DNA from: Yoonia sp. R2331
GTDB taxonomy: Bacteria > Pseudomonadota > Alphaproteobacteria > Rhodobacterales > Rhodobacteraceae
Reading direction: 5' to 3'
DNA: 64,000 nt
Assembly (NCBI RefSeq): GCF_041103235.1
Contig: NZ_JBGCUN010000001.1
Span: 2,356,001-2,420,000 of the forward strand
Positions 34,317-44,516 of this stretch are shown piece after piece (positions within the stretch are counted from its first letter, which is position 1; every line of letters starts with the position of its first letter). The translations under genes were made by a program, and so were the position numbers. The notes below the pieces were generated by a model, which saw only the letters and a program-made list of their open reading frames with translations, was not told where the DNA came from and did not search any database.

Positions 34317-35359
34317 TAGGGCATCGGGCTTGCGCGATGGGCCAGATCAATTTCGGCCAGCACGTCGTCCGACAGCGCCACCGCGTCGCCCGCCAGCAGA
34401 TGCTGAAGCTGCGCGGTTGTCGTGGCCCCGAAGATCGCAGAGATCGGAAAGGGCCGCGTCCGCTGCCAAGCCATCGCCATATGCACCGGGTCCAGCCCAT
34501 GCTTGGCCGCCACATCCAGATAGACCTGCGTGGTGGGCAGTGTGCGCGGCGTCATCCTCCCGCCCAAGCGCCCGTCGCCGACATCGCGGCGGCTGGCAGG
34601 CGGGGTCACATTGCCCTGATACTTGCCCGTCAGGATACCGGCGGCCAGCGGCGAAAAGGACAACAGCGTGATATCTTCGTTCACGGCCATTTCCGCCATG
34701 TCGGTATCGTACAGACGGCACAGCAGCGAATATTCGTTTTGCACGCTCACCATCCGCGGCAGGCCCATTTCCTCAGCAATCCGGCACCACTGCGTCATGC
34801 CCCAGGCGCTTTCGTTTGACATGCCAATGGCTCGGATCTTGCCAGCCTTCACGGCATCGTCCAGCGCGCCCAACACATCGGCCATGTGGTCCATCGTTTG
34901 CTGCCGGTTCTGGCCGCTGGGGTCATAGGTCCAGTTCTGGCGGAACATATAAGACCCACGCATCGGCCAGTGCATCTGGTAAAGGTCGATATAATCGGTT
35001 TTCAGCTTTTTGAGCGAAAAATCAATCGCTTCAGGGATGACCTTGCTGTCATATCCTTTGCCGTCACGCACCCAGCCGGGGTTGTCGCCGCTGACCTTGG
35101 TGGCAATCACCACCTCATCCCGGCGGCCGGTCTTGGCCAGCCATTCGCCAATCACCCGCTCGGAATTACCTGCCGTCTCGGCGCTGACCGGGTTCACGGG
35201 ATACATCTCTGCGGTGTCCAGAAAATTGATCCCAGCCTCCAGCGCCATGTCGATCTGGCTGTGCGCATCATCCTGGCTGGTCTGATTGCCAAAGGTCATC
35301 GTGCCAAGGCACCAGTCAGAGACCTGAATGTCTGTGCGGCCAAGGGGGATCATTTTCAT
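34313..35359 (-). CDS. Aldo/keto reductase
   Basis: The 348-aa TIM-barrel NADP(H)-dependent reductase starts MKMIPLGRTDIQVSDWCLGTM. It has the catalytic tetrad region (FLDTAEMYP with Asp and Tyr, a lysine in VIATKVSG, and the histidine in YQMHWP). It is closest in style to the Tas/YajO-like group. The C-terminal cofactor region (ISAIFGATTTAQLQ) is present. ATG 35359 is chosen because upstream residues are not conserved-looking. Substrate unknown. Confidence 0.9.
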   Translation of the reverse strand: MKMIPLGRTDIQVSDWCLGTMTFGNQTSQDDAHSQIDMALEAGINFLDTAEMYPVNPVSAETAGNSERVIGEWLAKTGRRDEVVIATKVSGDNPGWVRDGKGYDSKVIPEAIDFSLKKLKTDYIDLYQMHWPMRGSYMFRQNWTYDPSGQNRQQTMDHMADVLGALDDAVKAGKIRAIGMSNESAWGMTQWCRIAEEMGLPRMVSVQNEYSLLCRLYDTDMAEMAVNEDITLLSFSPLAAGILTGKYQGNVTPPASRRDVGDGRLGGRMTPRTLPTTQVYLDVAAKHGLDPVHMAMAWQRTRPFPISAIFGATTTAQLQHLLAGDAVALSDDVLAEIDLAHRASPMPY

Positions 35360-35494
35360 CGGGCGGGGTCCTTTCCTGCGTCGGGCGAACCCTAATGCCC
35401 CGCGAGGTGGTGACAAGGGTCGAGGGGTCAAAACCGACGCACAGACGTCGAATAAGGCCTAGCATCCCCCACCGCAGAGGCGCATCAAGCACTT

Positions 35495-36721
35495 ATGCGC
35501 ATGCTCATCTCATTCGCCGCCCTGTTCCTCTCTGCCGGGTTGTTGCAGTTTTCATCCGGCGGGGTTGGCCCGCTGGATGCGCTGACCGGGCTGGCGCTTG
35601 GTTTTTCCACAGCACAGGTTGGCTTTCTGGGCTCTGCACATTTCTTTGGGTTCTTTATCGGCTGCTGGTGGGTGCCGCGCCTGATGGGCACTGTGGGCCA
35701 CAGCCGCGCCTATGCGATCTGTACCGCAATGGGGGCGATCGGGCTGGCCGCCCATGTGGTGGTGGCAGGCCCCTATTGGTGGGCGCTCTTCCGGGTGTTT
35801 TCCGGCATCTGCATCGCGGGCTGTTACACCGTGATTGAGGCATGGTTGCAGGCCAAGGTCACCAATGAAACGCGGGGCCGCGCCATGGGCAGCTACCGCG
35901 TGGTTGACATCACCGCCAGCCTGATCGCGCAGTTCATGATCGGTGTACTGGCCGTTTTGGACACCCCAGTCGCCTATAACCTGCTGACCGTGATCTGCTG
36001 CGCCTCGCTTTTGCCACTGGCGTTGACCCGCGCAGCACAGCCCGCCACGCCAGATGCGACACGCCTGCGGCCCGGTTTGGGGTGGTCAATCTCGCCGCTT
36101 GCGGTGGGTGGCGTTCTGGTGGCAGCCCTGTCCAGCGCATCCTTTCGCATGGTTGGGCCGATTTATGGGCAAGAGGTCGGATTGGCCGCCAGCCAGATCG
36201 GCTATTTCCTTGCCGCTTTTGTGGCAGGGGGCGCGCTTGCGCAATGGCCCGCCGGCTGGTTGGCGGACCGGTATGACCGGCGCTATGTGCTGATTGCCCT
36301 GTCCGTCGCCTCTGCCCTGTCGAGCGTCATGACAATCGCGTTGGCCGCAACCGGGACGGCAGGTGTGATGCTGTCAGCGGCGGTCTTTGGGCTGACGTCC
36401 TTCCCGATCTATTCGGTCAGTGCGGCCCATGCCCACGACCACGCCACTGACGATCAGCGGGTCGAACTTTCCGCCGCGCTGATGTTCTTTTACGCCGTGG
36501 GTGCGATTGCGGCCCCCTACGGCGCATCGGTGCTGATCGCGGCCTTTGGGCCAGCGTCGCTGTTTGTACTGCTGGCTGTCTCACACCTGATGCTGGTCGC
36601 ATGGAGCCTGCTGCGGATGCGCGTCCGCGCCGCCCCTTCGGACCGCACCCGCTATGTCTATGCGCCGCGCACATCTTTTGGCATTGGTCGGCTCTTGGGG
36701 AAAAGTCGGACGAAGGACTAG
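35495..36721 (+). CDS. MFS transporter (YcaD-like)
   Basis: This 408-aa permease has about twelve transmembrane helices. The loop 2-3 region and the WLADRYDRRYVL loop between helices 8 and 9 are characteristic of the major facilitator superfamily. ETRGRAMGSYR in the first half recalls YcaD-type proteins. Substrate and direction are unknown. The gene is divergent from the aldo/keto reductase and convergent with the RTX gene, whose stop codon it shares (CTAG, 36718-36721). Confidence 0.88.
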   Translation: MRMLISFAALFLSAGLLQFSSGGVGPLDALTGLALGFSTAQVGFLGSAHFFGFFIGCWWVPRLMGTVGHSRAYAICTAMGAIGLAAHVVVAGPYWWALFRVFSGICIAGCYTVIEAWLQAKVTNETRGRAMGSYRVVDITASLIAQFMIGVLAVLDTPVAYNLLTVICCASLLPLALTRAAQPATPDATRLRPGLGWSISPLAVGGVLVAALSSASFRMVGPIYGQEVGLAASQIGYFLAAFVAGGALAQWPAGWLADRYDRRYVLIALSVASALSSVMTIALAATGTAGVMLSAAVFGLTSFPIYSVSAAHAHDHATDDQRVELSAALMFFYAVGAIAAPYGASVLIAAFGPASLFVLLAVSHLMLVAWSLLRMRVRAAPSDRTRYVYAPRTSFGIGRLLGKSRTKD

Positions 36722-38097
36722 ACGATCAGCGGATCCAACCCAAAGTCGTCCCAATCCAGCGCGTCCGTGTCCTTGACCACAATCCGCATGTCGCGGCTGC
36801 CATCACCATCCACGTCGACCCAGACGTTCAGATGCCCATCCGCGCGCTGGACATAGTTGACTGACGCTTGCCCGCCCCCGCGCAACGCATCCGTACCATC
36901 AAACGCCAGCGGCATCGCCGCGACGCCAGCAAGGTTGATGACATCAACACCGCGTTCAAACCCGATGATGACGTCAGGCTGTGCCGCAGCACTGTCAGCC
37001 ACGTCGTCAAACAGGAACACATCCGCGCCATCGCCGCCAAACAACAAGTCGCGCCCGGCCCCACCGTTCAGCGTGCCACCGCCCGCGCCTGTCGTGATTT
37101 TGTCACGCCCCGCACCGCCATCCATATAGGTTGCGGCATCTGCGCTTTTCAGAATGTCGTTGCCTGCGCCGCCGTAGACCGCCGCGACTGTGCCGGCCCC
37201 GGTTGCGATATAGCGGTCATTGCCGCCGAACAGGAAAACCTCACCCTGAATGATGCCATCGTTGAAAACGGTCTGCCGGGTGTCAGATGTGGACAAACTG
37301 CCAAAACTGCCGCTGACGTCACCGCCATTGCGAAAGACACCCCCTTCGCCATTGATCAGCACATCCCCAAGGATCGTGCCCTGATTGATCACAGCCGCGG
37401 GCTGATCCGTGCCAACCATCAGGATCGCCGGACGCAGATCCACCGATTCAATCGTGCCAAAGTTCAGAACGCGCCCGCCGCCCTCATGGACGACCCCATA
37501 GGTGCCCGAAATCGTGCCGAAATTCTTGATCTCGACGTCTCCAGCCCCCGCTGCCACTTGCACGCCCGCAAAGTCACCCGTGATCGTTCCGCTGTTTTCA
37601 AGCCGCACGTCGCTGACCTGCGCGCCGAAGCCCACACCGATGTTGGACGCGCTGGAAATCTCGCCGCTGTTGCGGACCAACACGTTGTGGCTGTCATCGC
37701 CCACGAATACTCCAAAGTTTCCACCCTCAACCCAGTCGCGATTGTCGAACACGCTATCTGTCGCGTCGCGCAAGGCGACCCCCGCAATGTGGTCCCCCCT
37801 GATGAAACCCAAGTTGACGATCTGACCATCCGCACCGCGATAATCAATCCCGATCAGCGCGAACAACCGCCCTGTGTCAAAGTTGATGATGCGGTGCCCA
37901 TCACCCTGCGCAATGACAGCCCCATTCGCGCCCGTACCCAGGAAACAATAGTTGTGTAAAACCGCACCCCCATCACGCAGCGTGACCGGATCGTCGCCGT
38001 TCACGTTGATGATGAGCGCGGTCTCAAGGATCTTGAGGTAATCGCCAGACCCCGCTGTCAGCGCAGGCGTGACCCCCTCAACAATATAGATTGTCAT
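36718..38097 (-). CDS. RTX-type calcium-binding protein with beta-helix repeats (second copy)
   Basis: The 459-aa product lacks an N-terminal signal peptide. Its first ~290 residues are repeated short strands with N-x-G-T-I turns (for example FGTISGTYG, NSGTITGDF), like a right-handed beta helix. The C-terminal part has RTX nonapeptides (GGAGNDIL, GGAGRDLLFGGDGADVF) and a DVIIGFERGVDVINL block typical of type I-secreted proteins. It is probably secreted and Ca2+-stabilised. It follows its paralogue by 12 bp. No type I secretion genes are in the window. Confidence 0.82.
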   Translation of the reverse strand: MTIYIVEGVTPALTAGSGDYLKILETALIINVNGDDPVTLRDGGAVLHNYCFLGTGANGAVIAQGDGHRIINFDTGRLFALIGIDYRGADGQIVNLGFIRGDHIAGVALRDATDSVFDNRDWVEGGNFGVFVGDDSHNVLVRNSGEISSASNIGVGFGAQVSDVRLENSGTITGDFAGVQVAAGAGDVEIKNFGTISGTYGVVHEGGGRVLNFGTIESVDLRPAILMVGTDQPAAVINQGTILGDVLINGEGGVFRNGGDVSGSFGSLSTSDTRQTVFNDGIIQGEVFLFGGNDRYIATGAGTVAAVYGGAGNDILKSADAATYMDGGAGRDKITTGAGGGTLNGGAGRDLLFGGDGADVFLFDDVADSAAAQPDVIIGFERGVDVINLAGVAAMPLAFDGTDALRGGGQASVNYVQRADGHLNVWVDVDGDGSRDMRIVVKDTDALDWDDFGLDPLIV

Positions 38098-38109
38098 ATC
38101 CGTGTTCCT

Positions 38110-39474
38110 TCAGAGTGACAGCACAAAATCATCGACCGTCAGGCTGTCACTGCCCAGGATCAGGATGCGCATGTCCGCCGTCCCATTCCCGTCCGCATCA
38201 ATGCGCAGATCGACCCCACCCGCGCCGCGCTCAATATAGCGGATCGACCCCTGCCCGCCGCCGGTGAAGGCCCCGGTGCCGTTGAACGCAAGTGGTCCAA
38301 CTGGCAGGAACTGCAGGTTGATCTGATCCACCCCTGTCTCAAAATCGCGGATCACATCCGGGTCGCGGCCCATCAGGCTGTCGGTGACGTCGTAGTAAAA
38401 GAACTGGTCAGCATCCGCCCCGCCCCACATCACGTCCCGGCCTTCGCGGCCTGCGATGTTATCGGCACCCGCATTGCCTTTGATCGCATCCGCACCGTCG
38501 CCGCCGTCCAATCCGTCGTCCCCCGCACCGCCGATGATCCGATCATCTCCACTCTCGCCTGCCACCAAGGCGCGTCCGCCCAGCGCCCCGTTATAGACGT
38601 CGCGCCCCGCGCCCAGAAAGACCGTGTCAGCAGCGCCGCCGCGCTGGAACACGATGTCATCGCCCGCGCCCATATCAACCTCACCGGTGATCACCGCACC
38701 CCCGGCGTTGAACAGATAGTCGTCCCCGCCAAGCAGGCTGATGTCGCCGCCCAGCGTGCCGAAATTCTTGATCGTGTCGTCTTGGGTATCTGAAAACGTA
38801 TAGATCACCGCCGTTCCACTGCCTGCGGTCAGGATGTCACCCCGGTTTGTGATCGTCAGACCGAAATGCCCGCCCATCACGACAGCCCCCTCGATCAGCC
38901 CGGTATTGGACAGGCTGGCACCATCGCCCTGAAATGAAACGCCAAACCCTTCACCCCGGATTGTCCCGGCATTGATAAGTTGGACATTGGAAACCGTGGA
39001 ATCAAAACTGACCCCGGCGCTAAAGGTCTCTGTGCCCTCAATCAGGCCAAAATTACGTATCACGCTATCGCTTGCGCCTTGCCAGACAGCCATCGCCGAT
39101 GAGACGCCGCGAATCTCACCGCGGTTGACAAAGTCGACATCCGTCGCGCCATGCAGATAGGCACCAACGTTCTCGCCATAGATATCGCCATCATTGATAA
39201 ACCGGCCCTGCCCGCCCCGGATCGTGACGCCATGAAACCCGCTGACCGATCCTGTGGTATTGATCCAGGCGTCAAAGCCTGTCGCCCCCAGATAGAGACC
39301 TTCAGCGTCCGTGGCCGCAATCGTCCCGCGATGGCGCAGTGTCAGATCGGCAGCAAAGCTTCCGATACCCACGGCCAGATCGGTGGTGATGGACACTCCG
39401 TCCTTGATCACAACAGTATCGCCCGCCGCATGGGTGATGGTCTCTGTGCCGGAGGTGGGGACAATAACTGCCAT
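38110..39474 (-). CDS. RTX-type calcium-binding protein with beta-helix repeats (first copy)
   Basis: The 454-aa product has the same plan as the downstream gene: beta-helix-like N-terminal repeats (LINAGTIRGEG, NRGDILTAGSG), then RTX repeats (GGAGDDGLDGGDGADAIKGN) and a DVIRDFETGVDQINL block. There is no Sec signal; export by a type I system through the C-terminus is expected. I start it at ATG 39474 with AAAGG at about 10 nt; the listed longer frame starts at TTG. The two genes are probably an operon arisen by duplication. Confidence 0.82.
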   Translation of the reverse strand: MAVIVPTSGTETITHAAGDTVVIKDGVSITTDLAVGIGSFAADLTLRHRGTIAATDAEGLYLGATGFDAWINTTGSVSGFHGVTIRGGQGRFINDGDIYGENVGAYLHGATDVDFVNRGEIRGVSSAMAVWQGASDSVIRNFGLIEGTETFSAGVSFDSTVSNVQLINAGTIRGEGFGVSFQGDGASLSNTGLIEGAVVMGGHFGLTITNRGDILTAGSGTAVIYTFSDTQDDTIKNFGTLGGDISLLGGDDYLFNAGGAVITGEVDMGAGDDIVFQRGGAADTVFLGAGRDVYNGALGGRALVAGESGDDRIIGGAGDDGLDGGDGADAIKGNAGADNIAGREGRDVMWGGADADQFFYYDVTDSLMGRDPDVIRDFETGVDQINLQFLPVGPLAFNGTGAFTGGGQGSIRYIERGAGGVDLRIDADGNGTADMRILILGSDSLTVDDFVLSL

Positions 39475-39643
39475 GTAAATCAAACCTTTGCGCAAATCAT
39501 TGCGCCCCCAGTGGCATGGCTAACGCGGGACAGCTTCAGGTTGCAATCCACAAGGCGGAAACAGAGTGTTTCGCGCGCGCAAAGGCAACACTGGCAAAGA
39601 CCGGATTGCGGGGGTATCTAGCGCCAAGTTTAAAGGACACGAC

Positions 39644-41350
39644 ATGGCCCGGCACCTCATCACATCGGCGATACCCTATATTAACGGGATCAAGCACCTT
39701 GGAAACCTTGTGGGCAGCCAACTACCTGCTGACCTTTATGCGCGCTATCTGCGGATGCGCGGGCATGAGGTGCTGTTTTTGTGCGCCACAGATGAACACG
39801 GCACCCCGGCAGAGCTGGCCGCCGCCAAAGCGGGCAAGCCAGTCGCCGATTACTGCGCAGAAATGCACAGCGTTCAGGCCCAAATCGCTGATGATTTTGG
39901 TCTGTCCTTCGACCACTTTGGCCGGTCTTCCAGCCCGCAGAACCATGCACTGACGCAGGCCTTTGCCGGGCGCCTGCACGACGTCGGCCTGATCCGCGAA
40001 GTGACCGAGGAACAGGTTTATTCCCACACCGATGGGCGCTTCCTCCCCGACCGCTATATCGAGGGCACCTGCCCCAACTGCGGATTTGAAAGCGCGCGCG
40101 GCGACCAATGTGACAATTGCACCAAGCAGTTGGACCCCACTGACCTGATCGAACCTCATTCGACCATCTCGGGCGCCACCGATCTGGAAGTGCGCGAGAC
40201 CAAGCATCTGTACCTGCGCCAATCCACCATGCGTGACGACCTGCAGAAATGGATCGACAGCAAAACCGACTGGCCCGTGCTGACCACTTCGATTGCCAAG
40301 AAATGGCTGAACGATGGCGACGGCTTGCAAGATCGCGGCATCACCCGTGACCTTGACTGGGGCATTCCTGTCAAACAGGGCGATCAGGACTGGCCCGGCA
40401 TGGAAGGCAAAGTCTTTTACGTCTGGTTTGACGCGCCGATTGAATACATCGCCTGTGCGCAGGAATGGCAGGACGCGGGCAAAGGCGCCGACTGGGAACG
40501 CTGGTGGCGCACCGACAAGGGCGCGGATGACGTGACCTACACCCAGTTCATGGGCAAGGACAACGTGCCGTTCCACACCCTGTCGTTCCCGGCGACCATT
40601 CTGGGCAGTCAGGAACCGTGGAAGCTGGTCGATTACATCAAATCGTTCAACTACCTCAACTACGACGGCGGCCAGTTCAGCACCTCGCGCGGGCGCGGTG
40701 TCTTCATGGATCAGGCGCTGGACATCCTGCCCGCTGATGTCTGGCGCTGGTGGCTGCTATCCCATGCGCCCGAAAGCTCTGACGCTGAATTCACCTGGGA
40801 GGCGTTCCAGACGGATGTGAACAAAGACCTCGCTGACGTGCTGGGCAACTTTGTCAGCCGCATCACCAAGTTCTGCCGCTCTAAATTTTCCGAGGCCGTG
40901 CCAGACGGTGCTTACGGCCCCGCCGAACATGCGCTGATCGCGGACCTGTCCGAGAAAGTCGCGCAATATCAGGCGCATATGGACGCAATCGAAGTGCGCA
41001 AAGCCGCCGCCGCCCTGCGCGCCATTTGGGTGGCAGGCAACGAATACCTGCAGGCAGAGGCACCGTGGTCCACCATCAAGGAAGATGAGGCAAAAGCCGC
41101 CGGTCAGGTCCGTCTGGGCCTGAACCTGATCCGCCTCTACGGCATCCTCTCGGCCCCCTTCATCCCCACGATGTCTCGCACGATGCTGGACGCAATGAAC
41201 ACCGACGACAGCTGGCCCACGGATGTGGCGACGGCCTTGGACGTACTTAAACCGGGCCATGCGTTTACCGTGCCTGACAACTTGTTCACCAAGATCACCG
41301 ACGATCAGCGTACCGAATGGGCCTCGCGCTTTGCAGGCACCCGTGCCTGA
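39644..41350 (+). CDS. metG: Methionyl-tRNA synthetase
   Basis: The 568-aa class I synthetase charges tRNA-Met. It has the HIGH-like motif HLGN (His18), a zinc knuckle ([17 protein letters not shown]) and a KMSKS-like FSTSRGRG. The anticodon-binding helical domain follows. The extra C-terminal dimerisation domain of some MetGs is absent. I start it at ATG 39644, preceded by AAAGGA. The next gene overlaps it by 8 nt. Confidence 0.97.
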   Translation: MARHLITSAIPYINGIKHLGNLVGSQLPADLYARYLRMRGHEVLFLCATDEHGTPAELAAAKAGKPVADYCAEMHSVQAQIADDFGLSFDHFGRSSSPQNHALTQAFAGRLHDVGLIREVTEEQVYSHTDGRFLPDRYIEGTCPNCGFESARGDQCDNCTKQLDPTDLIEPHSTISGATDLEVRETKHLYLRQSTMRDDLQKWIDSKTDWPVLTTSIAKKWLNDGDGLQDRGITRDLDWGIPVKQGDQDWPGMEGKVFYVWFDAPIEYIACAQEWQDAGKGADWERWWRTDKGADDVTYTQFMGKDNVPFHTLSFPATILGSQEPWKLVDYIKSFNYLNYDGGQFSTSRGRGVFMDQALDILPADVWRWWLLSHAPESSDAEFTWEAFQTDVNKDLADVLGNFVSRITKFCRSKFSEAVPDGAYGPAEHALIADLSEKVAQYQAHMDAIEVRKAAAALRAIWVAGNEYLQAEAPWSTIKEDEAKAAGQVRLGLNLIRLYGILSAPFIPTMSRTMLDAMNTDDSWPTDVATALDVLKPGHAFTVPDNLFTKITDDQRTEWASRFAGTRA

Positions 41351-41894
41351 CACGGCCCCAATTATCCACATCAACGGCTGGTCCGGGACCGGCAAGCTGA
41401 CCATCGCGCGTGAATTGGCGCAGATGATCGGCGCGCGCCTTCTGGACAATCATACCCTGATGAATGCGGCCCTGGCACTTTTTGACCGGGGCACACCAGA
41501 ATATCGGGCGCTGCGTCAGGACCTGCGCGACACCGCATTTGCTGCCGCCAGCGACCTACCTGCGACAACCGCGCTTGTGCTGACCGACGCCTTTTCCGAT
41601 GACCCCTACGAGGAACAGCTTTTTGCCGATGTGCTGGCCCTCGCCAAGACCCGGGGCGCGCGCCTGATCCGCGTCATTCTCGACATTACTGAAGGTGAAA
41701 ACCTGCGCCGCCTGACCGGCCCCGGCCGGGTCGAGGCGCGCAAACTGACCGACCCCGACATCCTGCGGGATCACCGCGCCAACCATGTCCTTCTGGGGCA
41801 TGATGACCCCACCGCGATCCACCTTGACGTCACCGACCTTTCGCCCAAGGATGCGGCACTAGACCTGATCGGGCGCGCGGGCCTTTTGCCTTAA
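41343..41894 (+). CDS. P-loop kinase-like ATP-binding protein
   Basis: This 183-aa protein has a Walker A motif (GWSGTGKLT) near the N-terminus, an ALVLTDAF segment that may be the Walker B strand, and a lid-like arginine-rich loop ([13 protein letters not shown]). It resembles small AAA/shikimate-kinase-like nucleotide kinases. The start is GTG 41343, overlapping metG; the longer frame lies inside metG. Substrate unknown. Confidence 0.78.
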   Translation: MPDTAPIIHINGWSGTGKLTIARELAQMIGARLLDNHTLMNAALALFDRGTPEYRALRQDLRDTAFAAASDLPATTALVLTDAFSDDPYEEQLFADVLALAKTRGARLIRVILDITEGENLRRLTGPGRVEARKLTDPDILRDHRANHVLLGHDDPTAIHLDVTDLSPKDAALDLIGRAGLLP

Positions 41895-41914
41895 CCGGTC
41901 ATTATCAAGACCGG
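41895..41914 (+). terminator. Hairpin after the P-loop kinase gene
   Basis: CCGGTC (41895-41900), an 8-nt loop and GACCGG (41909-41914) form a perfect stem immediately after the TAA. There is no T-run, so it may be a weak or Rho-assisted terminator or a 3'-end stabiliser. Confidence 0.4.
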
Positions 41915-42023
41915 ACCTGCGATACCACTTCCGGCACCATTCCGCGCTCCACGTTCAACTGATATTGGATAGCAGCCGTTCCGTGTTAATGTCCCGGAAA
42001 CATTATTCAAAGAAGAGTTCCAG

Positions 42024-42842
42024 ATGTTCCGCACCCTTCCCCTCCTCGCCGTACTTACCGCCTTTGCAGCACCCGCCGCCCATGCCGCAGGCTGCATCAC
42101 CGACAAGGCCAGCTTTGGTGCCTACAAAAACGCGCTAGCACAGGACGCCGCGAATGCGGGCGTTGGCGGCGCAGGAATGCAGGCGCTGTCATCGGCAGGA
42201 CTTTCGGATATCACGTGGCGGTTCGAATCACGGCCCTCGTCCCAGACCGGTGTCAGCTACGGTGACCCAGCAGAGTTCCTTGCAAAGCGTACCCAATCTA
42301 CCGCCGGTGCCTTTGTCAGCGCCGCCAAACGCAAGATGACCCAGAATCAGAACGTCTTTGACGCACTTGAACGGCAATACGGTGTGCCCGGCTCGATCCT
42401 TGTAACGATCTGGGGGCTCGAGACGTCGTGGGGCGGCTATCTGGGCAATTCCCCGGTGGTTGGTTCCGCTGTGACGCTGGCCTCTTATTGCCGCCGTCAT
42501 CCCCGGTTTGAACCCCATGCCATTGCCGCGATGCAACTGGTGGATCGTGGTGTGATTACTGCAAATACACGCGGCGGCCCCTCGGGCGAATTGGGCCATA
42601 TGCAGTTTCTGGCAGGCAATTGGGCACGCTTTGGCGTGGATGCCACCGGAGATGGCCGTGCGGATCCCTACAACCCGGTTGATGCACTTGCCTCTGCCGC
42701 CAACATGCTGCGCGCAAACGGCTGGCAGGCCGGTCAGCCCTTTGGTCAGGGCACGCGGAATTTCGGCGTCCTGTCGGCCTGGAACGACAGCGGCAACTAC
42801 CAGCGCGCCATCGCCTATTCTGCCCAGCAGATTGACGGCTGA
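42024..42842 (+). CDS. Lytic murein transglycosylase (MltB-like, SLT_2 family)
   Basis: The 272-aa periplasmic enzyme has a Sec signal peptide (cleavage after AHAA). Its SLT_2 domain carries the catalytic glutamate in WGLETSWGGYLG and a GHMQFLAGNW block. It cleaves peptidoglycan glycan strands to 1,6-anhydro ends. It lacks a lipobox, so it is soluble rather than lipid-anchored like E. coli MltB. It appears to be a single-gene unit with an AAGAAGAG-type ribosome site. Confidence 0.92.
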   Translation: MFRTLPLLAVLTAFAAPAAHAAGCITDKASFGAYKNALAQDAANAGVGGAGMQALSSAGLSDITWRFESRPSSQTGVSYGDPAEFLAKRTQSTAGAFVSAAKRKMTQNQNVFDALERQYGVPGSILVTIWGLETSWGGYLGNSPVVGSAVTLASYCRRHPRFEPHAIAAMQLVDRGVITANTRGGPSGELGHMQFLAGNWARFGVDATGDGRADPYNPVDALASAANMLRANGWQAGQPFGQGTRNFGVLSAWNDSGNYQRAIAYSAQQIDG

Positions 42843-42912
42843 TCTGCTTGGCAGCGCGGGGGGAAAGGACTAGAGGTTGGGGCATCCGTCCCTCCTCAAA
42901 GGCCTCGACGCT

Positions 42913-43659
42913 ATGACCCGCCTGCAAGACCTCGGCATCGAAAAAGACGACATCGACGCGCAACTCGAAGCTTTGCGCACGCGCAAGCGCGCCATCGGTG
43001 CCGAAATCAGGGCCTTGCGGCAGGGCGACCTGCACCTGCCACCCGATGATATCGTCGCGATCCGGGGCCACCGGGTCTATGTCGGCGGGCACACGCCCGA
43101 AAAGTGGTACGGCATCGGCAAGCGCCAATTTCACTATCTGGTGTCGCGGGGCCTGCGCCCCAATCACCGTTTCCTTGATATCGCCTGTGGCAGCCTCCGG
43201 CTGGGGCAATACCTGATCCCGTATCTGGACACCGGCCACTACCACGGCGTGGAAGGCTCCGAACCTTTGGTTGCGGCAGGCCTGAAGAACGAACTCTTGT
43301 TTGACCTCGCAACCCTCAAAGCACCCCGCTTCGGTTATGGCTACGGCTTTGATTTCGGTTTTGTCGAGGGCTTTGACTACGCCATCGCGCAGTCGCTCTT
43401 TACCCATCTGACCCGCGCTGACATCGCACTTTGCTTTGCCAACCTGCGCCCGATCGCGCAGCCCGACAGCCGGTTCTATTTCACCTTCTTCGAAGGTGAC
43501 GAGGCCCAGAACGCCCACGCCGAAAGCCACGCAAACCTACGGTGGGAATACAGCTTTGACGCCATGAAAGAGATGGCAGGCGATGGCTGGACGCTGAACT
43601 ATATCGGCGACTGGGGCCATCAGGCCGATCAGCGCATGGTCTGTGCAACCCCACGCTAG
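42913..43659 (+). CDS. Class I SAM-dependent methyltransferase-like protein with N-terminal coiled coil
   Basis: The 248-aa product begins with a charged helical region (LGIEKDDIDAQLEALRTRKRAIGAEIRALR) likely to be a coiled coil. A Rossmann methyltransferase domain follows, with FLDIACGSLRLGQYL as the SAM-binding motif. The substrate is unknown. I start it at ATG 42913, although an in-frame TTG at 42877 is possible. Confidence 0.8.
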   Translation: MTRLQDLGIEKDDIDAQLEALRTRKRAIGAEIRALRQGDLHLPPDDIVAIRGHRVYVGGHTPEKWYGIGKRQFHYLVSRGLRPNHRFLDIACGSLRLGQYLIPYLDTGHYHGVEGSEPLVAAGLKNELLFDLATLKAPRFGYGYGFDFGFVEGFDYAIAQSLFTHLTRADIALCFANLRPIAQPDSRFYFTFFEGDEAQNAHAESHANLRWEYSFDAMKEMAGDGWTLNYIGDWGHQADQRMVCATPR

Positions 43660-43775
43660 ACTGCGGGAAAACGGTACCGATTTGGGCCAATTCCGCCGCA
43701 TTCCCGTCGCAGCTCTGCCCCAATCGACCGATATGACAAACGCGAAATACGTCAAGTTTTACGAGGATTCGCACG

Positions 43776-44372
43776 ATGTCATTCAAATCTGCCCTGGCAC
43801 TGGCCGCGACAACGCTGGCGCTTGCCATGCCCGCCGCCGCAGCGCCGGTCAGCTTTAGCCAGACCCAAAGCATGACCAGCAACGGTCAGGACCTGGCGTT
43901 CTCCTTCGCGGGCCTAGATGCCTCTGACGGCACGGGTGGCACGCTGACACTGGTGGGCAATACGCTTGATCTTGGCTCTTCGATCTTCGAATTCATGGAC
44001 GTCTCAATCGAAGGCACGGGCTTTGGCCGCTGGTCTTGTGGCGGCAACGGCATCGGCTCCACCTCGATCCCCGGTTGGACCGACAGCGGATCAGGCAACG
44101 GCTCGCGCTGCGCATTCACGCTCAACATCGGCATCTCTGCCGCTCAGCTTGACGGATTTCTGCTGGATGGCACGGTTAATATCCTCGCCGAGATGAGCTT
44201 TGGCGTCACCGTCCTTGGCGCGCCCTCGGACAACCTGACCGCCACACTCAGCTACAACACCGCCCCGCCATTGGCCGTCCCCGCCCCTGCGGGCGGCGCG
44301 CTGCTGCTGGGCGGCCTCTTCGGCCTCGCGACCCTGCGTCGCCGCCGCATGGACAGCCGCACAGCAACCTAG
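43776..44372 (+). CDS. Exported protein with VPLPA-CTERM-like sorting tail
   Basis: The 198-aa product has a Sec signal (cleavage after AAAA) and a Ser/Thr/Gly-rich beta-type middle with two cysteines. It ends in VPAPAGGALLLGGLFG followed by RRRR. That tail (motif, hydrophobic helix, basic cluster) matches the VPLPA-CTERM sorting signal processed by exosortase in Rhodobacterales. The protein is probably surface-displayed or released. No exosortase gene is present in the window. Confidence 0.8.
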   Translation: MSFKSALALAATTLALAMPAAAAPVSFSQTQSMTSNGQDLAFSFAGLDASDGTGGTLTLVGNTLDLGSSIFEFMDVSIEGTGFGRWSCGGNGIGSTSIPGWTDSGSGNGSRCAFTLNIGISAAQLDGFLLDGTVNILAEMSFGVTVLGAPSDNLTATLSYNTAPPLAVPAPAGGALLLGGLFGLATLRRRRMDSRTAT

Positions 44373-44380
44373 GTCAACGG

Positions 44381-44466
44381 TGGTGCCCCCGGCCGGACTC
44401 GAACCGGCACGGGCATACGCCCAAGAGATTTTAAGTCTCCAGTGTCTACCATTCCACCACGGGGGC
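44381..44466 (-). tRNA. tRNA-Leu (anticodon TAA)
   Basis: On the minus strand GCCCCCG (44466-44460) pairs with CGGGGGC (44391-44385). The discriminator A and an encoded CCA end at 44381. The anticodon loop CTTAAAA gives TAA, the T-arm has GGTTCGAGTCC, and a long variable arm (TTGGGCGTATGCCC) marks a class II tRNA. Total 86 nt including CCA. Confidence 0.96.
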
Positions 44467-44516
44467 ACGCGCTATTCCTATGCGCCGCCCGCGCGATGGG
44501 CAACCGCAAGATGTGA

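Noticed and set aside
44381-44466. tRNA-Leu as a genomic-island attachment site
   Set aside because: No integrase gene or duplicated tRNA 3' end was seen in the window.
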